Source: Isoetes taiwanensis
Taxonomy: Eukaryota; Streptophyta; Lycopodiopsida; Isoetales; Isoetaceae
Assembly (NCBI GenBank): GCA_021234155.1
Contig: JAJEKV010000002.1
Coordinates: 41,035,841-41,099,840, forward strand
Direction: 5' to 3'
Length of the DNA stretch: 64,000 bases
Below the pieces are notes generated by a model that worked only from the letters and a program-made list of their open reading frames with translations, had not been told where the DNA came from and did no database searches. A program made the translations under genes and the position numbers. Of this stretch, positions 1 to 12,039 are shown piece by piece (the first letter of the stretch is position 1; each line of letters opens with the position of its first letter).

Positions 1-1800
1 CTTATTTTTTTGGCTAGCATTTTGATGGTGTCTTATTTTATGACATCTTATATAGTGGAAAAACAACCTTAATTTTATGTTGTCGTATTTTTTTATTTGG
101 AGTCATAAACGGTGTCATATCTCAATGTGACAGTCTTATTTTATGACTATAGTAGAAAATCACCCTAAAACAGCATTTGAGGTGCCATGTCATTCTTGTG
201 ACATGTCTTAAAAAAATAGTTTTCCACGGCTCCATTATAAGAGATGGCTTATAATATAAGACATGTCTCATAAAATCTACTATTCCACTATCAATCTCTT
301 TGTGGTTTTCGTGGCATGTTTGTCACATAGAGGCACAATTTTACTAAAGTTGCAAATGAAGATAAAGTTGCAATTACACAATTTTACTAAAGTTGCAAAT
401 GAAGATAAAGTTGCAATTACACAATTCTTGATGCGTGATAGCTGTTGCAGATGAAGCAAGCAAGCATGAAATACATCATTTATCATAGCTTCCTTCGTTG
501 CATGTAATGCCTATAATCCAGCAAGTACAGCATGATGATCCAGCAAGTACAGCATGATGATCAAGATGAGTTGGGATGGAACCTTCCAAGTGGTCAGAAA
601 TCCGCCTGTACACGCCAGATTCATTGATCAGAAAAGCCAAATCAAATCGGAGACCCCAAATCAAGCATTTTCGACTTCCGAGACTTTTGAGACTTCTGGG
701 CAGGTGAGAAAACCAATTGCTGGAAAAACTAGATGCTGAGAAAACCAGTTGTCATTTTAAATTAGTGACAGTGGCTTTCTATTTTAAAAATTCGCTAGCA
801 AAAATTGACCTGTGCCCTACTACAATTTCGACCAGTTAGAATCGACCAAATCCTACAAAGCAGCAAGCAGCAAATCCATCTGGATAAATCAGCAAGCAGC
901 AAGCAGCAAGCAGCAAGCAGCAAATCCATCTGCGTCCAATTCCGACCCACTTTAGCCCTCTTCATATTTCGACCCTCTTCATATTTCGACTCCTCTTCAT
1001 ATTTCGACTCTAATTTTGACCTTCTTCATATTTCGACTAAGGTTCAGCGATTAAGGTTCAGTGATTCCTATCCCTTTTCTTTGCGACATCCTAAGTTTTC
1101 GGCGAATGTAGCCTCTGATTGGATAGTTTTGGATGTTTTATTTTATGGCGGGGGATTTCCCCCAGAAGAAAATAAGACTCCAGAGTTGTACGGCTTCTCT
1201 ATGCGACATGTCTGTCATATGTCCGCATGGATGCTGCCAATGTGGTATGACGTAAAAATACTATCTATCTGTCTTAAAAATTTCAGTGGAAAAACTAATG
1301 TGTCTTATTTGCTTATTTGGCCCAATCATATCTTGAGAAATATAAGACATTAGTGCCATGGAAAAAGGGGCTAACTCTTATCTAATCTAAATTTGTATAA
1401 TTATTTTAGAAAAATGCTATTAGGCTATTCTTATTAGGTTCTTGCATAAAACCATACACGCATGGCGTTTCAAGGGGGGGAAAATGAGGGAAAAATCGTT
1501 GTTGCAAACTCGAAATAGCCTAGAGTCCTCCAGTCGCCTCATCCTGGTAATGTGATACGTCCTACCTTCAATTTGCAATTTTTTGTTTTGTTGGCCATGG
1601 TTAGTTACTTTTGCCATTTTATACTGCAGAGGCAAGCAACGCATTTGCAACATTAGCTTGTGATCTAATGGTATTCTTAGGTCAGTGCTTGGGTTTGGAG
1701 GATGATGGAGCTTGTGGAAGTTTCCTTATGATGCTGCATGTTGATATGTCGCCAGACCCTAAACTTGAGCATGAATTCAGAAGGTTAGAATCTTAGAATT
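1..1800. other. Degenerate intergenic DNA with short tandem duplications
   Basis: No gene is supported here. The stretch holds several local tandem duplications. A roughly 43-bp unit containing AAAGTTGCAAATGAAG is present twice at about 340-425. A 22-bp unit containing CCAGCAAGTACAGCATGA is present twice at about 517-562. A GCA-rich run lies at about 858-930, and repeats of CTTCATATTTCGAC lie at about 958-1040. Phrases such as TAGTGGAAAAAC and ATAAGACAT recur near 50-290 and 1290-1350, which may mark the ends of an old element. I could not define its terminal repeats. A short open frame at 1611-1796 (+) looks protein-like but I do not recognise it. Confidence 0.4.
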
Positions 1801-2159
1801 ACTGCTTTTCCTCCAGGTTGAACCTTTGTCATTTTTGTCTTAACTGATGGCGTGTAGGATGATTAGCCAGCTATAAATGCAAAGCGATGATCTCTGATCT
1901 ATAAGAGGCCTTTCTAAGCTAGATTAGGACATGGTAACTTGGCATATGCAGATGCAGAATAGGTCCCCGTTGATGCCTCCTCCAAGATCCAACCAGTCAG
2001 TATCTCATCACGGCATTCACAATCACTGTCACATAACACAACAACTACAGACACAAGAACAACCACAAGAACAGTCATTGGACCAATTCTAGTTTGAAAC
2101 AAATTGCTCCTCTGTCGATGCCACATGTAATACAGCTAACCAGGTTTGTTAGAACAGGC

Positions 2160-2545
2160 AAAAGTTTTTATAAAGTAACCGACGGCGAGAGTTGCACAAC
2201 TGCTTTGTAGACTTCGCAAAGGCTTTTGACACGGTGGCCAGACGTTACATGTGATACTGAGCACAGCTTCAGTACGGATGCTGGGATCATACTTTAAGGA
2301 GATCATGGATGTGCGGGATCAGCTATGTTCTCGGACACTCGCCTGACTTGTATATATGTTTCATGATATGTATATTGTAGAGTTTGACAGCTCTCTTATT
2401 ACTGCCACGATTTTTTCCTCGAAAAACGTTCAGATAGGGGTTTTTAACGCGGACAATATTGAGTCTGTTGTGCTCTTTTATTGGGTCTCGTAGGCTGATT
2501 GGTCTCCATGGACAATAAAAACCATTCTATTCTATTTTATTTCAA
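2160..2545 (+). mobile_element. 5'-truncated LINE: RT remnant and 3' tail
   Basis: A plus-strand reading near 2185-2245 contains CFVDFAKAFDTV, the classic first catalytic-aspartate motif of non-LTR reverse transcriptases (FVDF.KAFDTV). It degenerates and hits stops downstream. The segment ends at about 2485-2545 with GGTCTCCATGGACAATAAAA followed by a short TTCTA/TTTTA run. The same terminal motif closes the better preserved LINE at 61437-62577. The copy is non-functional, lacking the endonuclease and most of the RT. Confidence 0.7.
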
Positions 2546-3345
2546 TTAAATACCCAAGATGATTTTCACATCAATAGTACATGTGCAGCAGTAGGAATTT
2601 ACAATGTCACCCGTTTTCAATTACGTATACGCATATAAGATATTAGCTCCTTGGAAATCGAAACCAAGCATGAGCTGAAAACTTGAAATTATACCTGAGG
2701 TTTTTGTGTGGTGCTCCAAGAACCCCACTATTCAACATCCATTATCAGCTATGAATCCACAAAAATACCACATATTCCACATCTTAATCCCATTTCCATC
2801 CTCCCAGAAACTTTATCTCATCAATAATATAACATAATCATTATTATCAAACATACAAGTCCTCTCAGATCACAATACACAAAGCATATGTGTGGTGGCA
2901 TCATCACCTCGCCACCACACTCGAAAAATATCACATGATTGTGATGGCATCATCACCTCGCCATCACTATAGATAACCAAGAAAAAAAAAAACTTTGAAA
3001 TCAATCGGATCCTAAGACCATCAAAACTTTTAATCATGATGTGACCGTTGCAAGAACAGACATGATTCAATAGGTGGCCCCAAGTACAATCAGGTGTAAT
3101 TATACTTAGGCCAAAGACATGGTCACAAAGAATACTTACAATGTTTAACTTAAATCTTGAAACATTATAAATCTGCTACAACCTTACAACTGTATTCTGA
3201 CTCAAACAAGAATATTATTCAAATATTACCTTTATTGTACAAGTACAAACAGAGATCTATTCACCTTGTAGCATTATCTTCTTCTTGGTAGTCTTTTAAT
3301 ATTTGGTTATTGTGTTTGGTGATGGGGCCTAGTCTCCAGGTTTTA
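2546..3345. other. Unassigned AT-rich spacer
   Basis: No supported gene. A direct repeat of GGTGGCATCATCACCTCGCC-like sequence (about 2893-2915 and 2943-2965) is the only structure noted. Confidence 0.4.
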
Positions 3346-3465
3346 GATGGGCTGTTGCCCTTGCATGTGCCGTCCCATAACCCGTTGGGTTCCCGTGGAC
3401 GTAAAAATTCATCTTATCTTATCTTATCTTATCTTATCTTATCTTATCTTATCTTATCTTATCTT
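3345..3465 (+). mobile_element. LINE 3' end with (TCTTA)n tail
   Basis: The motif CCCATAACCCGTTGGGTTCC, then CGTGGACGTAAAAA, matches the 3' terminal box of the other LINE copies in this window. It is followed by about ten copies of the pentamer TCTTA/CTTAT (about 3411-3463). Only the extreme 3' end is recognisable, so this is a severely 5'-truncated insertion. Confidence 0.6.
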
Positions 3466-3885
3466 TGAAGAGCTTCGAGTAGCACTTGCCTTCCTAGAGC
3501 AATCCGGCTATATTGCATATCGTTTACACCAAGAAACATATTAAGGAGTAAAAGACCCTATTACCTGCACTGCAAAGAGCAAAAACAAGCATTAATCATG
3601 GTTGTCATGCACTGGGTAGCAGGTGCCATGAGGTCATTCAAGCCTATCACCCTTCGCCTTGCTTGTAACTAATAAAAAACAAGGATTAAATTTAATTCCC
3701 ACTCTCTAGAACAAGGGCAGAATGAAATATTATGCCCAAGATTATCATGTTCAAAGGGGGCCATATAAATTTGATTCTACTGCAGAGAAAATATAATGCA
3801 TCAAATCCAAATCAGCTATCTTATTTAAAGTCAAGTTCATATTACAGAGAAAGGCAAATGCTTCATATTAATTAACTGCATAAAT

Positions 3886-4300
3886 AGAATAGAATAGAAT
3901 AGAATAGAATAGAATAGAATAGAATAGAATAGAATAGACATTAACGTCCCTTGTGCCCTCAGGCCCCTGGACTTGTGTAGCATGGGCGAGCTCCCTGAAA
4001 GGGCGCTACTAGCACATCACGCTGTTATGATGTAGCCTTTTCTGAAGGCTGACTTTTTTCTATTATTACCGGCATCCCGCTTTACTTCGGCTTCGTGGCC
4101 GTGCAGTGATGCGTCGTTATCAATCAGCTTTTAACTGAACAATTTGTGTGGGGTTTATGAGCCGCTTTTGTGCGGTTCATATTACAAACCCTCTTTTCCT
4201 GTCTATGACCTGGGCTACATTAGTGATGCCGATTACTATCAGGATTAAAAAACCCCGCCCCGAAGGGTTTTCGAGGAAAAACCTTAATAGTAATGGGCTC
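3886..4300 (-). mobile_element. LINE 3' region with (TTCTA)n tail and conserved hairpin
   Basis: On the minus strand the segment ends in about ten TTCTA units (plus-strand AATAG array, 3887-3938), preceded by a diverged GGACGTTAATG box. Upstream in element sense, at plus 4235-4296, lies a hairpin. Its core reads GGATTAAAAAACCCCGCCC and GGGTTTTCGAGGAAAAACC, and it is flanked by complementary arms (TTACTAT and ATAGTAA). Other small hairpins lie between, for example AGCCTT/AAGGCT near 4035. No coding sequence was recognised. Confidence 0.55.
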
Positions 4301-5184
4301 ACTGATGCACAGTATTATTATCAGATCCGTTTTCCGTCATTCTGGATTTTGGATTTTTCCCACGCCATTAGTGGCATATCTATAAGTGCATGGCTTTATA
4401 TATTCCAGCTTACTATCCAGAACACTCTTCAAAAAAAAAAATCAATTAATATCAATAAAATAATGACTTCCAGCAGCCATGTTTGCTTGTTGGCTCCAAT
4501 CTTTGCAGCATGCTTTAACATCCAAGCAATCAGCTGCCTAGATCCGCAATGCCTAAGTTTTAATGAAAGCCCTCCATCAGCTGCATGCAATAACCAGCAT
4601 GAGTGGCAGACTTACAACTGAATGACTGTGTATGTTCAAACAAATTTTAAAGTATTTTAACCCAAAATATATTATCCGATCTGCAATCTTAAGCAACTAC
4701 AAGCAAATGTAATCATGTAGAAACCACTAGGGTACAGTTTCCAACCTGCCATATAATAATTTAAAAGCTAATCTACTTCACAAGCCAATATGCTAGCACG
4801 ATCAAGATAATACACTTAGCATCCAGATGAGAAATCCCATTCTAAACTACATTTTATATTTGTAGCATGTAGAAATATCTATGTGAATACCATGCCATCA
4901 AAACAACTATTCAAGTAAAGTCATGTCAATGCCTCAACTGGCTAGGTCTCTACTCTATAGAAATTAATCATATTAGTAGATAATGGGTATACACTGCCCT
5001 TATATACCCATTGTTCGTGTGTTATGCCATGCATGTCTTATTTTACTGATTAGATTCTAGAAACGAGCTATAAACATGCAAGCCAGATATTTTAGGTGCA
5101 AGCTTTCACTGCCAGATCTTATCCTCAGATATCATTTAATGACATCTAATGATAGTTGGAGATCTGCAATTTCTCTATGCTGGT
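4301..5184. other. Unassigned spacer
   Basis: AT-rich sequence in which I see no supported gene, repeat or RNA. Confidence 0.35.
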
Positions 5185-5194
5185 CTAGCCATTC

Positions 5195-5276
5195 TTATAT
5201 GGTATGGTATGGTATGGTATGGTATGGTATGGTATGGTATGGTATGGTATGGTATGGTATGGTATGGTATGGTATG
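5195..5276. repeat. (GGTAT)n pentanucleotide array
   Basis: About 15 tandem copies of GGTAT/ATACC. It sits just 3' of the minus-strand LINE ORF that ends at 5360. It is therefore probably that LINE's pentameric tail rather than an independent microsatellite, because the other LINE copies here also end in pentamer arrays. Confidence 0.85.
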
Positions 5277-5359
5277 ATCAAGCCAAGCAGGCCCTCATGC
5301 CTCTATGGTAAAATAATACAAAAGTTTGAGTAAACTCAAAGCGCATTAATTTAAAGCGC

Positions 5360-6171
5360 TTATATATCAAAAATATGCATTAAATTAAATAGTTCAATTA
5401 TGTCTTCCTTTTCCCTCCAAACATCCCAAATGTAAGTACTTAAAGTATGTGATGATACTTCAAAACCCTCTCTAGATTGGACCTCTATACCATATTTTCT
5501 CCTTATATAATTATAAGAAGAACATTCTAGAAATGTATGGTGTTCTGATTCCGGCACCCATTCTAAGCATCCAACACAATATCTCTTGTGCCTAGACGTC
5601 CCATACCACCGCCATGTCTCAACTATAAGTTTAGGCTCCCCAATTACTATAGCTCTTTTATTTTTCATAATATTGTAATCACCCTGCTCATCATCTGTCC
5701 CTTGTTCTTTTTTTGCTCCCTGACTGCTTTTAGTTTCTGAATTCTCTTGTAGCTTCCATTTACTCTTGTCCATTTGAATCTATCACCTTCTGGCAGTTTG
5801 GAGAATTGGCCTTCACTTCTGACATTAACATCCTCATTAATACTTTCTTTAACATATGTCTCATATGACTCCTTTTTTGAGATCTGTTCAGTAGGAACTT
5901 TATTCAATATCTGACTCTCAGGAGGAGTTTTGTCTTCATGGTGTCCATCTGAGTTTAATCTACAATCAGAATACCAGAAATGCCTATGAAGACATTTCTG
6001 ACATTGAGAAGGCAATCCAGACCATCTGAGGGTTAAAGAAGATTCTGAACCAAAGGCATCTTTGAATGGAATGGAAAGAGGAATATTCTTAGACACTACA
6101 AGAGGATGGGGGTATAGTGTCAACCCTTGTGTCAAGACATATGGATAGTTCTTGATACAAAGTGCTTCCAC
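5360..6171 (-). pseudogene. LINE ORF, 3' part: zinc knuckle plus C-terminal Zn motif
   Basis: Two overlapping minus-strand frames (6171-5665 and 5773-5360) belong together through a frameshift near 5700. The first carries a CCHC-like knuckle (WSGLPSQCQKC...H...C), as found after the DUF4283 domain in plant LINE ORF1 proteins. The second has ETWRWYGTSRHKRYCVGC followed by ESEHHTFLEC. This resembles the C-terminal Cys/His motif of non-LTR elements and matches the LINE at 51609-52133 (IETGRW, then CACC, then ESHTLLSC). No endonuclease or RT lies between them, so the element is internally deleted. Its N-terminal half is at 38502-39000, beyond the CACTA insertion. Confidence 0.6.
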
Positions 6172-6535
6172 TGTGTCAAAATTGTGTCATGGACATAGTG
6201 TCAAATATTTTATCAAAGGAATAACATCTTTTTGTTAATTTTATATTCCACTTTATGTGCATTATTGTAATTGACTTCTAAATAATGTTGTACCTGAGTT
6301 GTGACGATTTTTTAAGACTTGTAACAAAACATCATTCAATATTATAACTGATACTTCGATGGAATTGTGTTGAACATTCATACATCATTGTCATACAACT
6401 TTGTCTAATTTGAGATGACTTTAAGTCGATTTTGCATCGATTTCATAAGGATAATGAGGACTATTAATAATTACATATATCAAATAGCTTATATCATAGG
6501 AGTAATAGCAATAACATTAACAATACTAACCAATG

Positions 6536-9310
6536 CTATGTGAATGCATCAATTTGTTCACACAGATCATGTTGAATGTCATCTATCTCATCATCATCTA
6601 GATACAAATGTAAAGCCACGCCTGTAACTGTAATTGCTTTTGAATGATCATTTGTCTGTTCTGCAGCCTCTTCGTCTTCAATATAATCCTCATTATATCC
6701 AAGAATGTTGATTGGCAAAGCGAATGGAGATCGGAGCACATAATTTGTTTCCTTATCAATCTCATATCTCTCTAAAACTGTCAATGGTGATTCTAGAGGA
6801 ACCTGTACGTCAATATCATCCTCAAAGTGCAAACCACCTTCAAGACAACCACCTCCCTGTATACACACTTGCCCCTTCACTATCGATATCATCTTCCACA
6901 TCCAAAGATCTTTTGCTACTTCAAATTCACTTTCTTCTAATCTAACATCATATTGTGCATCATGCAATAATGGCTCACCACCCACCACCACCACCACCAC
7001 CACCACCACCACCACCACCACCACCACCACCACCACCACCACCACCACCACCACCACCACCACCACCATCCCCATCCCCATCCCCATCCCCATCACTTTC
7101 TATATTATTTTCGATTCTGCACAAATCAATTACACGTCGGGCCCTTGGTTGACAATGTACAACAATCCACCACTTCGTGGATTTTCATGAATAAATATTT
7201 GCCCAACTTGACTTGGAAAAACAAATGGTTCTTTCATCTCAGGCAATACCTTTGAGGAGTCTACTTTTGGAAATCCTGATGGATGACTCCTAAGTGTCCT
7301 GCCACGACCTCTGTATATAACTTTGAACCAACGTGCCTTCAAAACATTCACATGGAAGCTACGATAGTCCAATTCAATGATATCCGTTATGGTTCCGACG
7401 TAGTCAAGATTACTTTCCAGAAGGTTGCGGTCCCTGTTGCTAGATTGGCTTTTCTGTTCAAATTGTGAAGTAATGCCAGAATCAAATGTAACTCTATGTT
7501 TGTCAACACTGCTAATGCGGAAGCGGTGTCCATATGCTTACATTGAAGTATAAAATCGTGCCTATTAAAAAAAAATTTATTATAAATAAAATGTCACAAA
7601 AATAAAACTTAGCATCAAGGTTTATCATTACATATCTTCCTACTGCAGCGAAGGGCAATCTCATAATCGTCATCTGATATCACTTCTCCACGATCTTTAG
7701 CTTCATCCATACGAGCCAACAACCATGTGTTATCAATAACATCTGGCAAAATAGACCGTCCTGACGACCTATCTTCTTTAGCAACTTCATACAAGTCCCT
7801 CCATGGTTGTAAGCTTGCAGTATTATTAATGACAAATGTGCTTATAGCTTGAAGCATGTCATCGCTCAAGTTCCGTTCTACTCCATTGCCTTGTAATACT
7901 TCTGTCGTAACCTCTTTGGGTTCTTCCTTTTCCCATAATTTAGGACTGTCAGGATGACATGAGCTAGTGGCATCATTTAGGTAAAAAAGCGTTTCATGTA
8001 CAAGATATCCTTCAGCCATGCAACCCTCCAGTTTTGCCATTTGACGCACAAAGTCTTTAAGCACCTTCATATAACGCTCTAGAAAAAACATCCATCTGCT
8101 AGGAGCAGGTCCAGCCAATCTTATCTCATTTGGGATGTGTATTAACAGATGTACCTGTAGATGTAAGTACATTAGTGATTGCACTTAGAATTGCATAGAA
8201 TATGTTTAGTTGTACCTGTAGGTCAAAAAAACTAGTGGAAAATTCTTTCTCAATGTCACAAAGCAATAGAATCACTTCCTCCTCCATATTTGATATCTCA
8301 GCCACTTCAATTTCCTTTGAAGACACCCATCTTGCAAATTTACCCAATCGATATATAATGCTCCTCACTTGTGGGCTCAAGAAGTTCCCTATCACACATG
8401 GTAGTATATGCTGCAACGTTCATGAAGTATAATTAAATACGTTGCAATATAAATTAATCAAAAGAAATGGGAGAATAAAAATCAGAAGTATACCTGAAGA
8501 AACTTGTGCCAATCATGCGACTTTAATCCTGTGAGGCTGCCTTTTTTTGTAAATGCCTTTTGCAAAGAGGCCCCATATCCAGTTGGGGTGCGTACCTTTG
8601 CTATTCTCTTGTTCACTTCAACAAGTTGCTTCTTCCCCAAAACCCATGAACCCTGCTTCCATGTTAAGCTTTTTCTGCCTTTGCTCTCAACAGGCCAATA
8701 TTTTTTTTTGATTTTCTGCTCTTTGAGATCCATTCTAGCAGCCAATGTTTCCCATTCTCCTGTTAAATGATTCCAAAGAGAATGACTGACATTTTTGAAG
8801 ATGTGCATCGGATCAAGTAAATGAACAAGCTCCAAGTCAGTCCAATATTCCAACCTATAAAATATAGATAATCTCTTCATTCCAGGAGGAAGTTCTACAT
8901 TTGCATCTCCATAACTTGTCATGTAATTCACATGGGGATTCATCTCCTTCCAAGCATCCAACCAATCCCGGGGTGTCCATCGCTTTGGCCTCGGTGTCTC
9001 ATCGGACCCACGTGCATGATGACCCTCTGTCAAGTATTTCTTATGTCCAGTATATATTTGTTTTTTTAGGTGTTTTGACTTATAAGATGTTAAGCTGGTC
9101 CCACAAGTTGGACATCCACATGCACCACTTGTTTGTAGTCCTGCAAGGGGGAATACAAAGTAAATTATAGGTATACTAGTTAAAGTTTGATATAATTTTG
9201 CATTATACAAGTGCATTATACAAGTACATCATACCTGAAGCTTCAGAAAAACCTGGATAGTCATGAAGAGTAAAGCACAACAGTCCATGGAATGTAAAGT
9301 CATGTGGACT
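6536..9310 (-). pseudogene. CACTA TNP2 transposase, C-terminal exons
   Basis: This is the minus-strand 3' half of the transposase. Exons inferred from GT-AG sites: ...9310-9235, 9140-8494, 8410-8216, 8154 to about 7617, a region about 7555-7130, then a terminal exon ending at 6536. The 9140-8494 exon holds the Transposase_21 core, with CGCPTCG and LVHLLDPMHIFKNV. The next two exons give the DUF4218 signature (HDWHKFLQ, HILPCVIG, LIHIPNEIRLAGP, RWMFFLERYMKVLKDFVR). The 7130-7470 region gives the DUF4216 signature (EPFVFPSQVGQIFI). Near 7110 the frame must shift to continue, and an expanded GGT tract interrupts the tail. It is continuous with 29591 upstream, the LTR retrotransposon lying between. 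Confidence 0.8.
6976..7092. repeat. (CCA)n then (CCCCAT)n microsatellite in transposase tail
   Basis: About 30 copies of CAC/CCA run from 6976 to 7069 and continue into about five CCCCAT hexamers. On the coding (minus) strand this is GGT/GTG. It would encode poly-Gly or poly-Val depending on frame, inside the last part of the TNP2 gene. Frame use across it is uncertain. Confidence 0.9.
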
Positions 9311-9756
9311 TGTTGATATTTGGGGTTCTTGGCATCACCTTGTAGCAGCAGTCCATGACTGCCGGATGCCACAAGGCTGCCCAAATGCTCATGGATCAAC
9401 AAAAGAAGGTGGGAAGAAACTCCAAGAACAAGAACAAAGCAAAGAATGAACAAAACTGAATCATATTGATGCTCCAAAAGGAGGTGCTCCAAAACGTGAG
9501 CAAAAACCTAAACAATGAGAGGAAATGCTCTCTCTAAATAGTAGAGCAAAACCCTAACCCTAACTGACATCTCACCTACCACAAATCTAGGCTAAATCTG
9601 GGCCATAGATTGTGGGGTCCAATATGACAAATACATGTGGCCTATGCCACCTACCATATATGTGGGCTAAATCTGGGCCCTAGATCAAGTGGTCCAATGT
9701 GATAAATACATGTGGCCTATGCCACTCATACATATGTTTAGCCCAAAGGGCTAACA
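9311..9756 (-). repeat. LTR (3' LTR in element sense)
   Basis: The 446-bp LTR starts TGTTGATATT and ends CTAACA. It differs from its partner mainly by three indels: two 8-bp segments present here, and one fewer CCCTAA unit. It contains a short telomere-like CCCTAACCCTAA run near 9550. Confidence 0.9.
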
Positions 9757-9785
9757 CTCCCCCCCACCAAACCAAACCATGTAGA
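9757..9785 (-). other. Polypurine tract of the LTR element
   Basis: Plus-strand CTCCCCCCCACC directly inside the LTR reads GGTGGGGGGGAG on the minus strand, immediately before the minus-strand LTR start TGTTAGCCC. This fits the plus-strand primer site of a minus-oriented LTR element. Confidence 0.7.
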
Positions 9786-10079
9786 ACCTTTATAACATCA
9801 GGTTAAACATGTACAACAATGTCCAAAGTGAAGGGAGGTAACGATAATGTCGCCGAAAATTCTTGACCGAAAAATGCCAATGTCGATGAAGTACAAAAGT
9901 CATGAGAGATTGAGAAGGCTGTCACCACTTCTCTTGAGCTTGCCACGAGCTCCTTTAAATCCATGGAAGTCAAATCTAATGTTGAGAAGGCTGTCACCAC
10001 TTCTCATAGAGCTTGCCACTTAGCTCCGAATACATGCGCCAATCAAAGTGTCTTGTAATGAGTTGAACAAAAATGAGAA

Positions 10080-11170
10080 ACAAAAATTGTTGAAGGGGCG
10101 GAAGGCCCTATGTCATCTTCACGCCATTTTTGAACTTGAAAAGTTGAAACAAGGAGTTGAACTTGAAAGAGTTGAAACATAAGTGATTGAAGGGGCGGAA
10201 GGCCCTAAGTCATCTTCACGCCATTTGTTGAACTTGAAAGAGTTTGAGCAGATAGTTGAACTTGAAGGAGTTGAATTTGAAGGGGCGGAAGGCCCTAAGT
10301 CATCTTCACGCCATTTGTTGAACTTGAAAGAGGCTCAACCGCCATGTATTATGGACAGATATGGTTGATCAAAATGTTGAACTTGAAAAAGTTGACACCA
10401 AAGAGAAATTGTTAAAATTGGCCTACACACGCCATGTGGCCATGTGAGGTTGATGTACGAAGGAGCGGAAGGCAGAATTCATCTTCACGCCATTGCAGGA
10501 ACTTGAAATTTGTTGGTACAAAGGTGCAAAGCAGATCTCCAAGAATGCGGCAAAAGATGAGGCGTCCCCCAAAATGTGCCAAAAATATGCTCCAAAGGCT
10601 TCTTGCATGAAAAGAGGATTGAAAGTTGTGCTCGAAGTCACGCCGTGAGGGGCCATGATAATTTTGATGAACTCACGCCGTTGGGCCGTGATTTTGTTGC
10701 CGAAAGAGAAGGATGCTGCGGGACTTACGGATTGATGAAAAGTTGTGCCTCCAAAGGCACAATGCCTCAAAAATTTGACAAGAGGTCAAAAAGTCACCAT
10801 TAAAAAAAATCACGCCAAGGGGCCGTGATCGAGGTTGCATCCAAGTGCTGAAGAATGGCCTTAGCATGCCGTTGGGCCATGTAAGGTTAAGGTATGAAAG
10901 GGTGCACCATTTGTTTAGAGGTATGCCATATGTAGGACTCGATAGTTGATAGAGAAAAAATCTGATCAAGAAAAGAAAAGGTAGAAAATACCAAAGATTG
11001 TTGCCCATCTTGAATGGTGGGAGTGCCAAGTGTCGCCATAAAAGAGAAGAGTTGAGTCGTTGAAGATATTTGGGTGGAATGACAATTGCCCGCCAATAAA
11101 GTTGGGGACAATTGAAAAATTTTCCTTCTCTCTCTTCTTTTTTTTTTTTAGCACACCAGCCCTACCGGGC
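10080..11170. repeat. Degenerate internal array of CACGCC/GGGGCGGAAGG units
   Basis: Internal DNA of the LTR element. Units of GAAGGGGCGGAAGGCCCTAA followed by CATCTTCACGCCAT and TTGAACTTGAAAG recur at about 10095, 10190, 10280 and 10460. CACGCCGTGAGGGGCCATGA-like units then recur near 10640-10880. Similar CACGCCGTG...GGGCCGTGG units occur at 21930-22540 near the other end. No coding frame was recognised. Confidence 0.65.
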
Positions 11171-11999
11171 CTACAGCCTTTCCTCAAATTCTAGCCTATC
11201 CACGTGTAATTTCCATGTCATCGAAATCTAATGTGCCTTATTTTGCACCCTCAGATCTCTATATTCGCAAATCTAAGGCCAGGGAAATTAGAAAATTGCC
11301 TAAAAATAGCCACGGAGATGGGAAGAGTCACGGATTCTTGCGTTCCTGCCCATTGGAGCTGTGATGCAGATTCCTGCCCATTGGAGCTGTGATTTTGGAC
11401 CAAGTTATGGAATGGGTTTTGCAACTCCCTCTACCGTTTCTCTCTCTCTCCTGCTTCGCTTCTTCTTACCAATCCTGGCTTGTTTTTCTCTCTTCTTGCT
11501 TTGCTTCCTCTTACCAATCCTGGCCTTTTTTTTCCTTTTACCGGGAACGCAAAGTGGCGATTTGGCCAAAAATGGGCACGGAGATGAAAGGAGTCGTGGA
11601 ATAACTTCTTCTTGTATCGAGCTTGGGCTATTGATTTCAATGATTTCAATTCTTGTGCGCTCCAGAAAGAAGCCATATAACTTAGATCGACCATTCCAGT
11701 AAACGCCTCCTCCTTTTTGGGTTGCCCCTAGGGGGGCAAGCCCCTGTTTATGTGGGTGTATGGCATATTCCAAGTATATGCTAGTATATACTAGGAATAT
11801 GCTAATGACTGCTAAAAACTTGCTATGGAGGGTAAACTGGCGGTGGTCGCCGTTGTTGGGCAGCGACTTTGAAACTGGCTAACCGGTTTAACAGATGGAG
11901 TCTTCCACGGCAATGGACGCTGTTCTATACGCTCTGTGCCCTGATTTTGTAGTAAGTAACAGCCCCGTAAATTGGCGCCCTTTCTCGACTCGGACCTTC
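11171..11999. other. Unassigned internal DNA of the LTR element
   Basis: Contains a duplicated CTTGCTTCGCTTC/TTACCAATCCTGGC stretch (about 11450-11525), a GCCCCTAGGGGGGC palindrome near 11726, and a repeated TATGCTAGTATA motif near 11780. No gene recognised. Confidence 0.35.
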
Positions 12000-12039
12000 T
12001 AAGCGGTATGCCTTGAAGCGCTTCGAGTATCGCATCTTC

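Noticed and set aside
805-1353. 182-codon plus-strand frame
   Set aside because: Its first half is tandem-repeat sequence (AAGCAGC, CATATTTCGAC) and it matches no family I know.
6955-7152. Plus-strand proline-rich frame
   Set aside because: It is the antisense of the (CCA)n tract in the minus-strand transposase.
11389-11773. Overlapping open frames on both strands near 11.4-11.8 kb
   Set aside because: They come from a duplicated CTCTT/CTTACCAATCC segment and have no recognisable domain.
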